From Perilla frutescens (lineage: Eukaryota; Streptophyta; Magnoliopsida; Lamiales; Lamiaceae): a stretch of 64,000 bases of DNA. Below are positions 33,375-45,420 of this stretch, one piece after another. Both the position numbers and the translations under genes were made by a program. The stretch lies in the NCBI GenBank assembly GCA_026008535.1, contig BRKX01000004.1, forward strand, positions 55,126,501 through 55,190,500, written 5' to 3'. The notes beneath the pieces are model-generated. The model worked only from the letters and a program-made list of their open reading frames with translations, searched no databases and was not told where the DNA came from. The stretch's first letter is position 1. Each line of letters begins with the position of its first letter.

Positions 33375-35844
33375 ATGAATCTTGCAAGATGGAAATGCAC
33401 ACTAAAATACCTTCACCCTGCACCCCTAATCATGTTAGCTTTCTCCACTGCAGCTCTATATCAAATAGATTACACTAACAACGTTGTCAGCCCAGAAAAC
33501 CTAGTTATTTTCAAACAACAACATGAAACAATTCCTACTCAAAATGTCACAATTCAAGGCTGCAACTTGTTTTCAGGCAAATGGGTTTACGACGACGTGT
33601 CCTACCCTCTCTACAAAGAGGGAAGCTGTGCTTTAATAGGGGATGAATTTTCCTGTGAGAAAAACGGGAGAAAGAATTTAAAATATCAGAACTGGAGATG
33701 GCAACCTCATCACTGCGATCTTCCCAAGTTGTTAATTAATTAACTTTTTTTTTCTTATATATGTTGTTTTCCGAAGTTTTGATGAATTGGTGTGATGAAT
33801 TTTATTATTTTTTCAAAATTTAGGGTTAATGGGACAGCACTATTGGAGAAATTACGAGATAAAAAGCTCGTATTTGTGGGAGATTCATTGTGCAGAAATC
33901 AATGGAAGTCCTTACTTTGCCTAATCAAACCATATTTACCATCTTCCACAAATAAAAACGTGGTATTGGAGGGCAACTTTTTTAACATGCACGTGAAGGT
34001 AATTCAATTCCTATACATGAGACCTTCTATTTTCAATCGTGCCCGTTTCCTTTTTTCTTTAATTAAATTTCGTATAAATGAGAATCACCAACTTTCAGTA
34101 CATGTGGTGTACTGAGTACTCAGTACAACAGGCCAATCTTAGGTCAAATTCACAGGTCAACTCACTACAATTCTTGCATTGACTAGCCCTACTCCTCCCT
34201 CCACCCCCCCTCCAAAAAAAAATTGTCAAAACAATTATCACCGGTAACACTATAAAGTATCATTCATAACATCCAAAATTATCATCCATATCCTTAAAAA
34301 TACCATGCTCACGTACTTGCCTTTAATGAGTTTAATGTTTAGAGTTTGGGATTTACAGTTTTGTTCAGGGCTTAGTTATTTTCTTTTAGGATTTTTTAGA
34401 ATTCTCTTAGGTTTTTTAGGGGGTTAAGGTTTTTAAATTGTTATTTTTTTATTTTTTTAGGGTTTATATATAATTTTAGAAAAGAAGGGCATGTGAATCA
34501 CACGCGCCTGTCTGACTGAAATTGCAGGCGCAGTTGGTGCACCGAAAAATGGTCCTATGAGAACTGGTCTATTGGAGAAATGGAAAATCTCTTATAAGTT
34601 TATCCGCGTGTATTAATAGACAAAGTAATACTTTACAATATAAATAATTTATGTAGTTTCTCAAATTTAATTTTGAGTAAATTTCAAAATTATCACCAAT
34701 TATTTATGTTTTCAGCTTGAAAATACAAATATAAGTACTATCAAATGGTCTGACACAAGTTTTTATGTGCCCAACCTGGTGTAGGACTACAATGCGACCA
34801 TTGGGTTCTATTGGGCACCATATCTCGTGGAGTCGAACTGCGACGATATAATATTGCACAAGTGCAAAGAACGTGTAATACAAGTTAAGTCTATAGAGAA
34901 GCATGGAAGGCACTGGACGAATGCAGATATACTTATATTTGACACATTTGCGTGGTGGATATATCCCGAATTAACAATTTCGTAAGAACATTCTACTAAG
35001 ATTGTTACAATTTTTGTATTAAATACATGATATTGATGATCATCTTCATATAGAGGGGCTCAAATTTTATATGAGACCATTTTACGGGTCAAAATCTACG
35101 AGTTAAGAATATGAGTTTGAATCTAAATCTTAACTTATTTTAAAGATTTTGACTCGTAAGAACGTCTCACATAAATTCTTGCGATATATTTATTACAGGG
35201 TATTTTTCCATATAGGTGGGGTTCATTTGATGGCCCTAATGCAATATACAAAAAATTGAAGACGTCAATGCGCCAATTTGAAGTTGTTCTGAACACTTGG
35301 TCGGATTTTATGGAATTTCATATAGATGGAAATAAAACCAAGATTTTCTTCGTGAGCGCCTCACCTTATCGATTAGGGTACGTACGTTTGAAAAATAAAT
35401 AAAATAAAATAAAATAATACATTTGAAAATTCTAATTTAATTCCGTTTTTCGATCTTAATCAAAATTCTGGCTCCGTCACTACATCCCAACTACTTATGA
35501 ACTGCAGAAAAACACATTTTGGGACTAGTCCGACATGCTACAACAGAACGGAGCCAATATTCGATGAAACGTATTGGCCAACTGCGGTAAATCGTAGCCT
35601 AATGGAGATTGTGGAATCAACAATAGAGAAGCTTGGAAAAAATGGAATAAAAGTTGAATATTTAAATATAACTCAATTATCAGGTTATAGAGAAGATGCA
35701 CATCCATCAATTCATAAGCGATTGTGGAAATCTGCAGAGAAAGATAAAGATCCCAACAAATATTCGGATTGTATGCATTGGTGTCTTCCGGGAGTGCCCG
35801 ATATTTGGAATCAGATCCTTTATTCTTATATTATGAAACCCTAG
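33375..35844 (+). CDS. TBL/PMR5-type polysaccharide O-acetyltransferase, array copy 4 (5 exons)
   Basis: Exons 33375-33727, 33824-33998, 34785-34981, 35216-35377 and 35508-35844; all GT-AG; 407 residues. Signal-anchor at about 12-31 (HPAPLIMLAFSTAALY), domain start Cys63 (CNLFSGKWVYDD), GDS Ser139 (VGDSLCRNQW), DxxH Asp383/His386 (DCMHWCLPGVPDIW). SPYR replaces SPTH and YREDAHPS replaces YRKDGHPS. Copy 5 is its closest relative: exon lengths are identical throughout and flanking DNA is duplicated with it. Intron 3 holds a 471-base insertion flanked by octamer repeats and a fold-back sequence shared with copy 5. Expected role: Golgi O-acetylation of a wall polysaccharide. Confidence 0.9.
34086..34556. 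mobile_element. Insertion of unknown type in intron 3 of TBL copy 4
   Basis: 471 bases absent from the same intron of copy 5. Flanked by ATGAGAAT (34078-34085) and ATGAGAAC (34557-34564), an 8-base duplication with one mismatch, where copy 5 reads ATGAGAATTGGTC once. CACCAAC at the left and GTTGGTG 26 bases from the right end are complementary. An 8-base duplication fits hAT, but typical hAT ends are not seen. Confidence 0.65.
35043..35190. repeat. Fold-back repeat in intron 3 of TBL copy 4, shared with copy 5
   Basis: Arms TATGAGACCATTTTACGGGT / AAAATCTACGAGTT against AAGATTTTGACTCGTAAGAA / CGTCTCACATAAATT. The equivalent repeat lies at about 44652-44760 in copy 5, so the insertion predates the copy 4/5 duplication. 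Confidence 0.65.
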
Positions 35845-36450
35845 CTAATTTTTATTTTATTTTATTTTTTGGAGTTTTAACTACAATTGTATTTTGTACT
35901 TGAGAGTTTTGAAGTTGAAAAGTATGGAGGGAAAAAAATCACATTTTTCTTGTTGATTAGAGTGCGTTAGGAGTTTTAGATCTGGGTTTGTGATCAAGTT
36001 CAAAAATTTTCCCATCATATCGTCTGTTGTTGATGGGTTCTTATTTCCGTTGTAATTTTTCCCTATATTATTTTTTATCTCTTTGAGGTTTAATAATAAT
36101 CATTTCATATACATAAGTTCAAAATTTTCAAGTGAAGCGGCTGATGTATTATGATTGATGAGATATAATATATTGTCATATAACTATAAATGTTGGCTAT
36201 AAAATTATAGTTACGTTTTCTTTCCATTTTCACAATTTAAGAAAATATATTTAATGTGCTTGAAAAATAAAATTATATAATTATTCCTACATATTATATC
36301 CTTATTTAGTGATTCAAAAGAAAACGAATGTCGTAAGTCCGAAAATGAAAGTCCAAGTTGGACAACATGAGCCTAGCTAGCTAAAAGAGCGCCCGAGTTC
36401 TAAAATTAAACTAAGTAAATAAGTCTTCGGAAAATTGCTAATTTTTTAGT

Positions 36451-36510
<60 letters not shown>

Positions 36511-36670
36511 CCAACAAAACATATAGATATTTTTGTATAATTTTTAGTTAGAAAATGATGGTTATGAGACCCTTATGTACGTCTTTAGAAAATATTTCTT
36601 CATTATAAATAGGATTCATAGAGCTCATTTTAGATATAAATTGTGTGTTTAATTTCTACTGATTAAAAAA
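35845..36670. other. 3' flank of TBL copy 4
   Basis: Matches the 3' flank of copy 5 to about 36330 (for example GAGGGAAAAAAATCA; ACTATAAATGTTGGCTA), so the duplication unit extends 500 bases past the stop codon. A TA microsatellite of about 55 bases lies at 36455-36508. No gene. Confidence 0.6.
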
Positions 36671-37791
36671 GGGATATGGTCTAATTTGGTCCTACATATA
36701 TACCCGAAATCTCAATTTTGTCCCAAAGATAAAATTTCAGAACAAATTGATCCCTCAATTTTTTAAAATATATCAAAATGATCCCTCCGTTCCCTTAGTG
36801 GACAGACGTTAATTTCCGTTAAAAACATCCGTTAAATTGTACTTTTTTGCATTATTTCACACACTAACACACATATTTTATACATACATAGATCAAACAC
36901 CATTTTTGTTTTTTGAAGAACTCCAGTTGAACATATTTATTTAGGAAGTATTAAAAAAAGCATGAAGAAACTAGAAAGAAAAGAAGAGCATAAAGAAACG
37001 AAAACAAGTTCGAAACTTCGCGGTAATTGTTATGGCGTCCAGGTCGGCAGAACGACGCTGTTTCGTAGGAGCTGGCAAATCTCAATTCCCTTCTTATTGA
37101 ATCGTGCCAAGTGATGACAATTCATAAGCTTTGATCGTTAAGTAATTGGAAGGCATCTACATCAAATTCTACCCTTGAAAATTATTCACAAAAATAATAA
37201 AAATCCAATTTTCAAATATATTATAGCAATTAGTTTGAATCTAGCCGAAAAATATACCGGTCGGAGAGCTCCACCCGCGTCTCCGACGAGTTTTTCTCAA
37301 ACCCATCTTCAGCACATGCCGAACAGCAGCTGCAGCTTCCGACATATAACACGGAATCCCATCTCGTGAAGAATGATAAGATTCGCCGTAGATCCGTCGA
37401 GGCCGCCGTCCCACCTTATCCCTATTCTACTCATCATCTATGTTGTCATTTTTTGGTTTTTCTATGCTTCTCTCTCTCTCTCTTGATTTTGATTTTGAAT
37501 GTTCTATTTGTTTATTCCTGTTTTGTGTTGCTATCGAAGTGAGAATTCTTTAAACAAAATGATGTTTGATCCATTTATGTGTAAAATGTGTGTGTTAGTG
37601 TGTGAAATAATGCAAAAATATACAATTTAATAGCTGTGTTTAACAGAAAGTTAACATCCGTCCGTTAAGGGACTAATAGAGAGGGATAATTTTGATACCT
37701 ATTAAAAAATTGAGGGATCAATTTTGTCCGAAATTAATTTTATTTCAGGACCAAACTGGGATTTGGATAATATAGTTGTAGGACTTATCCC
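36671..37791. mobile_element. Mutator-like element with long inverted repeats, possible Pack-MULE
   Basis: 1121 bases. Left end GGGATATGGTCTAATTTGGT, right end (reversed) GGGATAAGTCC...AGTTTGGTCCTG; the inverted repeats extend with gaps for about 250 bases each side. The 9-base duplication ATTAAAAAA is at 36662-36670 and 37792-37800. The middle (about 36965-37540) is not repeated and is relatively GC-rich at 37240-37420, as in elements that have captured host DNA. The minus strand there has a codon-like look (arginine/serine-rich) but no domain I recognise. No transposase. Confidence 0.8.
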
Positions 37792-38065
37792 ATTAAAAAA
37801 AATATCAATCTCCTATATTGCAATATCTATTTTGATTAATATCTATAATATGACGAATAAGGTTTATTACAAAAGATGATTTTTTTATTAACATTTTTTT
37901 TTCAGTTGAAGATGGAAGGATTGAGATTGGTAAATGGGTCTCTCAACCTTACAAAAGGGAGGAATACCTACTAATTAAGCTACATGCAACATGCATATGG
38001 TAGTATTTGTTTTTTCATGAATATCAATCCGTTGCATGCGTAATTCATCCTATAATGTAATTTGA
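37792..38065. other. Duplicated flank shared with the region upstream of TBL copy 4
   Basis: Matches about 32590-32865 (ATCTATTTTGATTAAT; CCTTACAAAAGGGAG; CTAATTAAGCTACATGCA; AATTCATCCTA). The match resumes at 43006 after the CACTA element, so these were adjacent before that insertion. Confidence 0.7.
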
Positions 38066-41000
38066 TCACTACAAGAATACAATAATATGGCGACGGAATA
38101 AATTTCGTCAACACGAGTGACGGAAGGGCGACGGACGTACCATCGTCACATAAGACGACGGACTGAATCCTTCGCCTTATGTTTTTTATTTTATTTTTAT
38201 TTTTTTAAAATACCTAATAATTAGGCGACTGAATGGTTTTGTCGCCTTATTTGTTTTTATTTTAATTTTTAATTTAATAAGAACGGGCGAAAGAATGGTC
38301 TGTCGTCACGTCCGTCGCCCCGTTTCATAATAATCGATCGCGAAACATTTCTTCTGTATTTCCCTACTTCACCCTACTCGAATCCCCCCAGCCGCCGACC
38401 CCCGCCGTCGAAGCCCCCCACTAGACGATCCCTCCCAGCCGCCGACCCCCATCGTGCGCCGCCCCTCTCCCTCTCTATCTGTCGCCACTCACCCGCCCAA
38501 GCCACCGGCGCCCGCCCACCGCCTCAACTCAACAAACCCAGTTCTTCCAACAGGAGAGCTAAGGTTCGTTAATCAAATTCTTGCTCTTGTTAGAAAAAAA
38601 AAATCTTAGTTGAAAGTTATAGTTTTTAATTTATTATCATGTTGAAAATCAGCTGCATTTTTTTTATATTTTTATATTTTTTTTATCGTTGAGTTGTTTT
38701 GAATCACTTTTTGATTAAGTTTATGTAAATGGCTGATAAATATTGTGATTGTGCGTGAATTAGAAACTAGTATTACTCCCGTACGTTGTACGGATTTAAA
38801 TATTTATAAATTAATGTTTTAAATTTTGAATGTGTCCACATTATAATTGAATGAATAAAATATTATGATTTTCAAATGTACTCAAAATATTTTTATGTGA
38901 TAATACCAATATTATATGATTGATTAGAGACCTTCTTTAGTGGTCCTAATAATTACATTTAACATTTGAAAGCATATAATTATATATGTAGCTTTACCAA
39001 ATATCACAACATTTGTTAAACTAAAAGATAAAAGATTAGCAATCATGATAATTGGTATAATATAGTATTAACTGAACAAAATACATAATTTGAGTATTGA
39101 AAAATAATTACGCCAAATATAATTTTGTTATATGATTTTATATATATGTTGTATTGGTTGACCAAAAAATCATAATTAGCTTTTTTAAAATAGTATATAA
39201 AACTGCTATTATTTTTTTTGGTGAAACAATCAATTTTTTAAAATTGTATAGAAATTTTCTTTAGATTTTAACAAAACATTTATTTGTTCCATGTTGCTAG
39301 TTATTAATTCACTTAACTATTCTTCTATAAAAATAAAAACTTATGTAATTGTCGGTATTAAAATATTTAATCTTCAAGCAACTATATATTTTTTCTCACC
39401 TAATTATTATAATTACTTAAAAAATTAATATTGGGCTTGGCCAAAAAAATACATTACAGAAAAGAAATTATATTACATGTTAAATAATAAATTTGAATAA
39501 TTTTAAAATAAAATGAAAACTCAAATTTTGAGAGGAAATATATGAGTGTATATCCACCTTTATTCCAGATACAACATCTTTATCATTAATCATCTCTACT
39601 AAGGTCGGTGTGAATCACCAATTCATTCATCTCGACCTCCTCAATATATACATGGAAGGGAGAATTTTATAGCACAAAAGAAAATCGTGAACCATGATAA
39701 ATGACTAATTTGAAAAATATTTTAAAGAATAATTTGAAGTGTTTTCAGGAAGATTTTATTTATTGATGCAAAACGACTATAATTGGAAAGATAATAATTT
39801 TCATAAGTGTAATCATTTAACGTAAATAATTTTTGTAATATTTTAATATGAGACGGATAGATTCCAAAAATATAAAAATAAGTCTAAAAAAAATCATGCT
39901 ACTAATTGCAATATTAAATAGCTAATGACTACCATATATTAAATAGGTAAACTTAATGTTAATTAATAAAATAAATGGTGGACTTGATAAACCTAAATGT
40001 TAAAAATAAATAAAAGAAAAAAAATGAAAGGGGTAGAAATTAAAGAAAAATCTGAAAAAGAAAAAATGAAAAAGAAAAAAAGGAAACAAATGGAGAAAAA
40101 AATGAAGAGGAAAAATAAAAGAAAGGAAAAAAATCTAAAAGGAAAAAATGAAAAAAAAACACCAAAAAGGAAAAAAAAAGGGGGGAGAGAGAGATCGAGA
40201 GAGAATCCGCAAAACTTACAAAAAGCACTGCTTAGCAGGTTCAATCCCAAGCCTTTTGGGTTGGGGGCTTGCCAGATACCCACTAGAGCAAATTAATATT
40301 TTTAATGTTTTTTAGTAAAAATACGATTTTAAATGAATATTTCACTGAATTTTTTTGTGATAATTTTGCTCCTACGATTTTGCTTTAATATATATATAGA
40401 TATAGATAGATGTGGCATGTATTTTCTTGCAATTCCAAAAGCAAATGAAACTGGAAAAAGTTCTTAATTTTCCTCTCTTGTAATTGCCTTGAAGTTGATG
40501 ATTCATGGTGAATCTTCATATTTCTTGAGTGACCTTTAGACTAAATTGATTACAATTATTACAAGTTTCTGTTGATTGAGTTATTTATTTGGATTTTGTT
40601 TACTAAACATTGTCCTTCCATTTGTTCATTTGCCAATATTATGTTAGACTTAGATCTGTCGTGTTAATCCTTTTTTTTGTGATTTTTTTTGTTGTAGGAT
40701 CTATTAAAACAAATTAATTTTATAATGTAACGAAACAAATATAAATCTACAGATTTATTGAACATATTAATAAATGTTTAAGGGTCTATTATTATTTAAT
40801 AATCAATTATTGAGTAAAATATCAATTTACATATAAAAATATTAAAATGAAAAACTTATTAGTAAAAAAATTATTACACCCCTATATATATGCACATACT
40901 GTACATACACATACTTAATATATATATATATAATCATAAATATGTTAGATTATGTAGTTTATAATACTTTTTATTGATTTAAGATTACATATAGTAAATA

Positions 41001-41197
41001 GATAATTAAATTTTGTTTCACTAGGTAAAAATATGCAGAGTTTGTGCGTGTGTATCTGATTAGCTCAAAATGTATATTATATATAATTATACATGTTTTT
41101 TTATATACAATTAATGCAAGCATCATATGACGTATGTAGTTGTGGATGCAATATATCCTTTTGATTTAAAATGGTAATGTATAAAATTTATATTGTA

Positions 41198-41418
41198 CTC
41201 CCTCCGTTTCGAAACGTTTGTTGTTTTAGATTTTTTGTTTTGTTTCAAAATGTTTGTTGTTTTTTAGGAAAATATAGAAAATGTTGTTATTTTTTAGGAA
41301 AATATAGAAAAATTAGATTTTATGGCATATATGAGGGATGGGTATATTTGTCCACAAAATTAATTGTTAATTCTAGATAAAAAAATCTAAAACAACAAAC
41401 ATTTCGAAACGGATGGAG
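41198..41418. mobile_element. Stowaway-type MITE nested in the CACTA element
   Basis: 221 bases, ends CTCCCTCCGTTTCGAAACG and CGTTTCGAAACGGATGGAG, flanked by TA on both sides (41196-41197, 41419-41420): the Tc1/mariner Stowaway signature. A short unit TTTTTTAGGAAAATATAGAAAA is tandemly repeated inside. Confidence 0.92.
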
Positions 41419-41719
41419 TATTACTTTATGAGATCTATAGAATTAAAGCATGTTAGTTTAATTTTAATAAAGCATGTTAGTTAAATGGGACGAGGGTCCC
41501 TGGATTCCTCTATATTAATTGTATGTATTTATAATGGGATGAGGGCCCTGGATCCCTCTAGTATTTAGTTTTTGCTAATTAAGTTAAGTTACGTCAATGA
41601 CTTGGTCAAAATATAGGTTTCACGTCGTTATGCTGCCAAATTTTTGTCTTTTTTGAATTTTAAGTTTTTGTTTAATTAAGATCATGTGTATAGATATCTA
41701 TGTGAGTTGTTTTTGTTAG

Positions 41720-42021
41720 ATGACTAGAGGACGTGGATCTCACAGGGATAGATCATCCAGCCAGATTCACCACGGAGGCGCCAGATGTATCGTGGATCAT
41801 ATGCGCGATCTGGTACGATTTATATTAATATTCAAGTTTATAGTATAATAAATTAACACTTTAATTTCTAATAGATTTCGTTTTATCTTGTTTAATCAGG
41901 CTAGAGAGCAGCATGTGTCTGACTAGGAGGCGCGCTACCAGACCTACCTCAAGCTTCACTGCCCGGACAGCCTTTTGACCACAGCCAAGGCGAGGGAGAA
42001 CAAGGTAAATTTTTACAAATA

Positions 42022-42061
<40 letters not shown>

Positions 42062-42456
42062 AATAATTTATATTGAATAATGAATTACATTTATCCTGAA
42101 TAAAGACAGGATAAATGTGACACCTTGACCGCGGAGTGGAAAGCGGAGGGCAGGGAGCCGGACATGGGTGAGATTTTCCGCCAGGTGGTGACGCCCAATA
42201 GGAAAGGGTGCGCTATCGGGCTGGGAACTTGGCCTCTGACATTCGTCGCCCTTCTACTGTACCTGGAGGATCCTCCTCGTCATCGAGCATGGGCTCCGGA
42301 TCGCTGTACACTCAGGCTGAGCTCGATGCGAGACTGGGTGAGATACAGGCTCAGATGCAGACACAGATGGATGTCCAGTGTGAGTCTGTACAGCAGGTGC
42401 TGGAGAAGCAGGCGAGGATGGAGTCCCTGCTTGAGCGCCTTCTCAATCAGCAGTAG
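41720..42456 (+). pseudogene. CACTA-associated plant transposon protein remnant
   Basis: Three exons with GT-AG borders: 41720-41812 (MTRGRGSHRDRSS), 41900-42004 (in-frame TAG after VSD, then EARYQTYLKLHCP) and from 42110 (TLTAEWKAEGREPDMGEIFR). After about 42205 the sense frame shifts to one reading GNLASDIRRPS and ends in a coiled-coil-like tail (LYTQAELDARLGEIQAQMQT; LEKQARMESLLERLLNQQ) at 42456. The layout resembles the C-terminal part of plant Ptta/En/Spm-type proteins; that family call is by eye. Stop plus frameshift make it non-functional. Confidence 0.6.
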
Positions 42457-43433
42457 GGTGGTGCTGGTACGATCCGGAGGGCCTGGTACCGGTTCCGGAA
42501 GGCCGGATGGTGAGGAGAGTTAGTAGTTATATTATATTTGTATTTTTGATACAATTTTGATATTTATTTATTTGTATTATACATTTTGTATTATATTATG
42601 TACAATTATATATATATATATTAGTTTTATGATTTTTTATTATATTTGGGTACAAATAAATAGTTAAAAAGAAAAAGGAATTAAAAATAAACCGAATTAA
42701 AAAATGGAATTAAAAAAACGAATTAAAAAAAAATGGCGACAGAAATATTCCGTCTCCTGATTTTTTTGTCCGTTGCCTCAGTTAGACGACCATTTACGAT
42801 GATACTTTAAGACGACGGACCGTTCCGTCGCGTATGCCGTCGCCAAATGGAGGCGACGGAAATGTCTGTCGCCTTCCTTTTTTAGCGACTAAATTTACGA
42901 AACGGACAATTTCCGTCGCCTTTCCATCGCCCGTTAAATTAGTGACGGAAATTGGATATGGGGCGACGGAAATTTCTGTCATTATTTTACTATTTTATTA
43001 TAGTGGATAATCAATTTAAAAATCCATGATCTATCTTCAATTTTATGGTATACCATAGCAAATAAAGATTCGAAATTGGAAAACGTTTAATAAAAGTGAG
43101 CAATAAATCGTATTTCCTCCAAAACAAATATATATTAAGAAACAAAGCAAAGAGAATATTTGTCCTACAATTAATGGGACAAAGTCATTCATGCTACTCC
43201 ATTAATATTTCATTTGTAATTCCCCACAACTTCCATATGTCTAATTAATTAATTCACAAAGCACAAACAACGCTACAAATATGTTATAAATTACTATTAA
43301 TTACACAAATCATTTACAAAACAAAATATATATTACAAAATAGGTAAAAATAAAAAATAAATGCTACCGATGATCAGGTCATCGTGATATAGTATTTAAA
43401 TCTGCAATACCTCATCATATCATAATTTGAAAA

Positions 43434-45420
43434 ATGAAATTTTCAAGATGGAAATATACACTAAAATACCTTCACCCCGCACCCCTAATCATGTTAGCTT
43501 TCACCACTGCAGCTCTATACCAAATACGTTACAATAATAACGTTGTCAGCCCAGAAAACCTAGTTGTTTTCAAAAAGCAACATGAAACAACTCTTACTCA
43601 AAATGGCACAACTCAAGGCTGCAATTTGTTTTCAGGCAAATGGGTTTATGACGACGTATCATACCCTCTCTACAAAGAGGGAAGTTGTGCTTTCATAGAG
43701 AACGACTTTGCTTGTGAGAAAAATGGGAGAAAGAATTTAAAATATCAGAACTGGAGATGGCAACCTCATCACTGTGATCTTCCCAAGTACTTAATTAGTT
43801 AAAACAGTTTTTTTTTTCTTATATTTGTTTATTTTCGAAAGTTTTGATGAATTGGTGTGACAAATTTTATTATTTCTTAAAATTTAGGGTTAATGGGACA
43901 GCATTATTGGAGAAATTACGAGATAAAAAGCTCGTATTTGTGGGAGATTCGTTGTGCAGAAATCAATGGAGGTCCTTGCTTTGCTTAATCGAACCATATT
44001 TACCACCGTCCACAATTAAAAACGTGGTATTGGAGGGAAACTTTCTTAACATGCATGTGAAGGTAATTCTGATACACGAGATCTTCTATTTTCTATCGTA
44101 TCAATCTCCTTTTTTTTCTTTTATTTTCTTATATATGAGAATTGGTCTATTGGAGAAATGGGAATTAATAGACAAACTAATACTTTACAATATAAGTAAT
44201 TAATAAAGTTTATCAAATTTAATTTTGAGTAAATTATAAATTACAAAATTATATATCACAAGTTACGTTATTTATGTTTTTGGCTTGAATATCCAAATAT
44301 GAGTATGGTCAGACGGTCTAACACAAGTTTTTATGTGTCCAAACTGGTGTAGGACTACAATGCGACCATCGCGTTCTATTGGGCACCATTTCTCGTGGAA
44401 TCAAACAGCGACAATTTATTATTGCACAGGTCCAAAGAACGTGCAATACAATTTAAGTCTATAGAGAAGCATGGCAGACACTGGATTGATGCAGATATAC
44501 TTATATTTGACACCTTTGCATGGTGGATATATCCCGAATTAACAATTTTGTAAGAACATTCTACCTGGATTGTTAGATTTTTTTGTATTAAAATGTATGA
44601 TGCATGTGGATGGTCGTCTTTATATGTATAGGGGATCAATCGGAATTTTGTGTGAGACCATTTTAAAGGTCAAAATTACGAGTCAAAAATACGGGTTTGA
44701 ATTCGAACCTTGACTCGTTTTAAAGATTTTGACTCGTAAAAAAGTCTCACATAAGTTTTGTGACATATTAATTATGAGGGTTTTTTTTTTTTGCAGGTGG
44801 GGTTCTTTTGATAGCCCTAACGCAATATACAAAAAATTGAAGACGTCAATACGTCAATATGAAGTTGTTCTAAACACTTGGTCGGATTTCATGGAATTTC
44901 ATATAGATGGAAATAAAACCAAGATTTTCTTCATGAGCGCCTCTCCTTTTCGTTTAGGGTACGTGCAATTTTCAAAATAAATAAATAATTCATTTAAAAA
45001 ATCTAATTAATTAATTCCATTTTTCAATCTTATTTAAAATTCTGGCTCCGTCACTGCACGTGGTCCCAACTTATCAACTGCAGTACAACGCTTTGGGGCA
45101 CTAGTGAGACATGCTACAATAGAACAGAGCCGATATTCGATGAAACGTATTGGCCAACTGCAGCAAAGCGTGGCATAATGGAGATTGTGGAATCAACAAT
45201 AGAGAAGCTTGAAAAAAATGGAATAAAAGTTGAATATTTGAATATAACTCAATTATCAGGTTATAGAGAAGATGCACATCCATCAATTTATAAACGATTG
45301 TGGAAATCTGCAAAGAAAGATAAAGATCCCAACAAATATTCGGATTGCATGCATTGGTGTCTTCCGGGAGTGCCCGATGTTTGGAATCAGATCCTTTATT
45401 CTTATATTATGAAACCCTAA
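43434..45420 (+). CDS. TBL/PMR5-type polysaccharide O-acetyltransferase, array copy 5 (5 exons)
   Basis: Exons 43434-43786, 43888-44062, 44353-44549, 44797-44958 and 45084-45420; all GT-AG; 407 residues, same exon lengths as copy 4. Signal-anchor at about 12-31, domain start Cys63, GDS Ser139, DxxH Asp383/His386 (DCMHWCLPGVPDVW). SPFR replaces SPTH; YREDAHPS as in the other copies. The Cys conserved in copies 2-4 at SNCDD is Ser here (SNSDN), which is also Ser in the gene at 56 kb. Its upstream region is cut about 430 bases before the ATG by the CACTA element, so expression may differ from copy 4. Expected role: Golgi O-acetylation of a wall polysaccharide. Confidence 0.9.

Larger units (their letters stand above)
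38066..43005 (+). mobile_element. CACTA (En/Spm) DNA transposon, non-autonomous, 4.9 kb
   Basis: Ends CACTACAAGAATAC and (reversed) CACTATAATAAAATAG, with 3-base duplication GAT at 38063-38065 and 43006-43008. The first and last 300 bases are packed with short subterminal repeats of GGCGACGGA and its complement, typical of CACTA transposase-binding regions. A GC-rich leader at about 38370-38570 (with a repeated CAGCCGCCGACCCCC) and a broken coding remnant at 41720-42456 are inside. No DDE transposase is seen. A Stowaway MITE and a low-complexity AAG-rich tract (40000-40190) lie within. Confidence 0.9.

Noticed and set aside
40228..40292. tRNA- or SINE-like sequence (GGTTCAATCCC; minus strand GCTCTAGTGGG)
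   Set aside because: It has a B-box look and an A-box-like motif on the minus strand, but I could not build a tRNA fold or find flanking repeats.
39993..40296. Lys-rich plus frame and Phe-rich minus frame
   Set aside because: Both come from an AAG/AAA low-complexity tract in the CACTA element.
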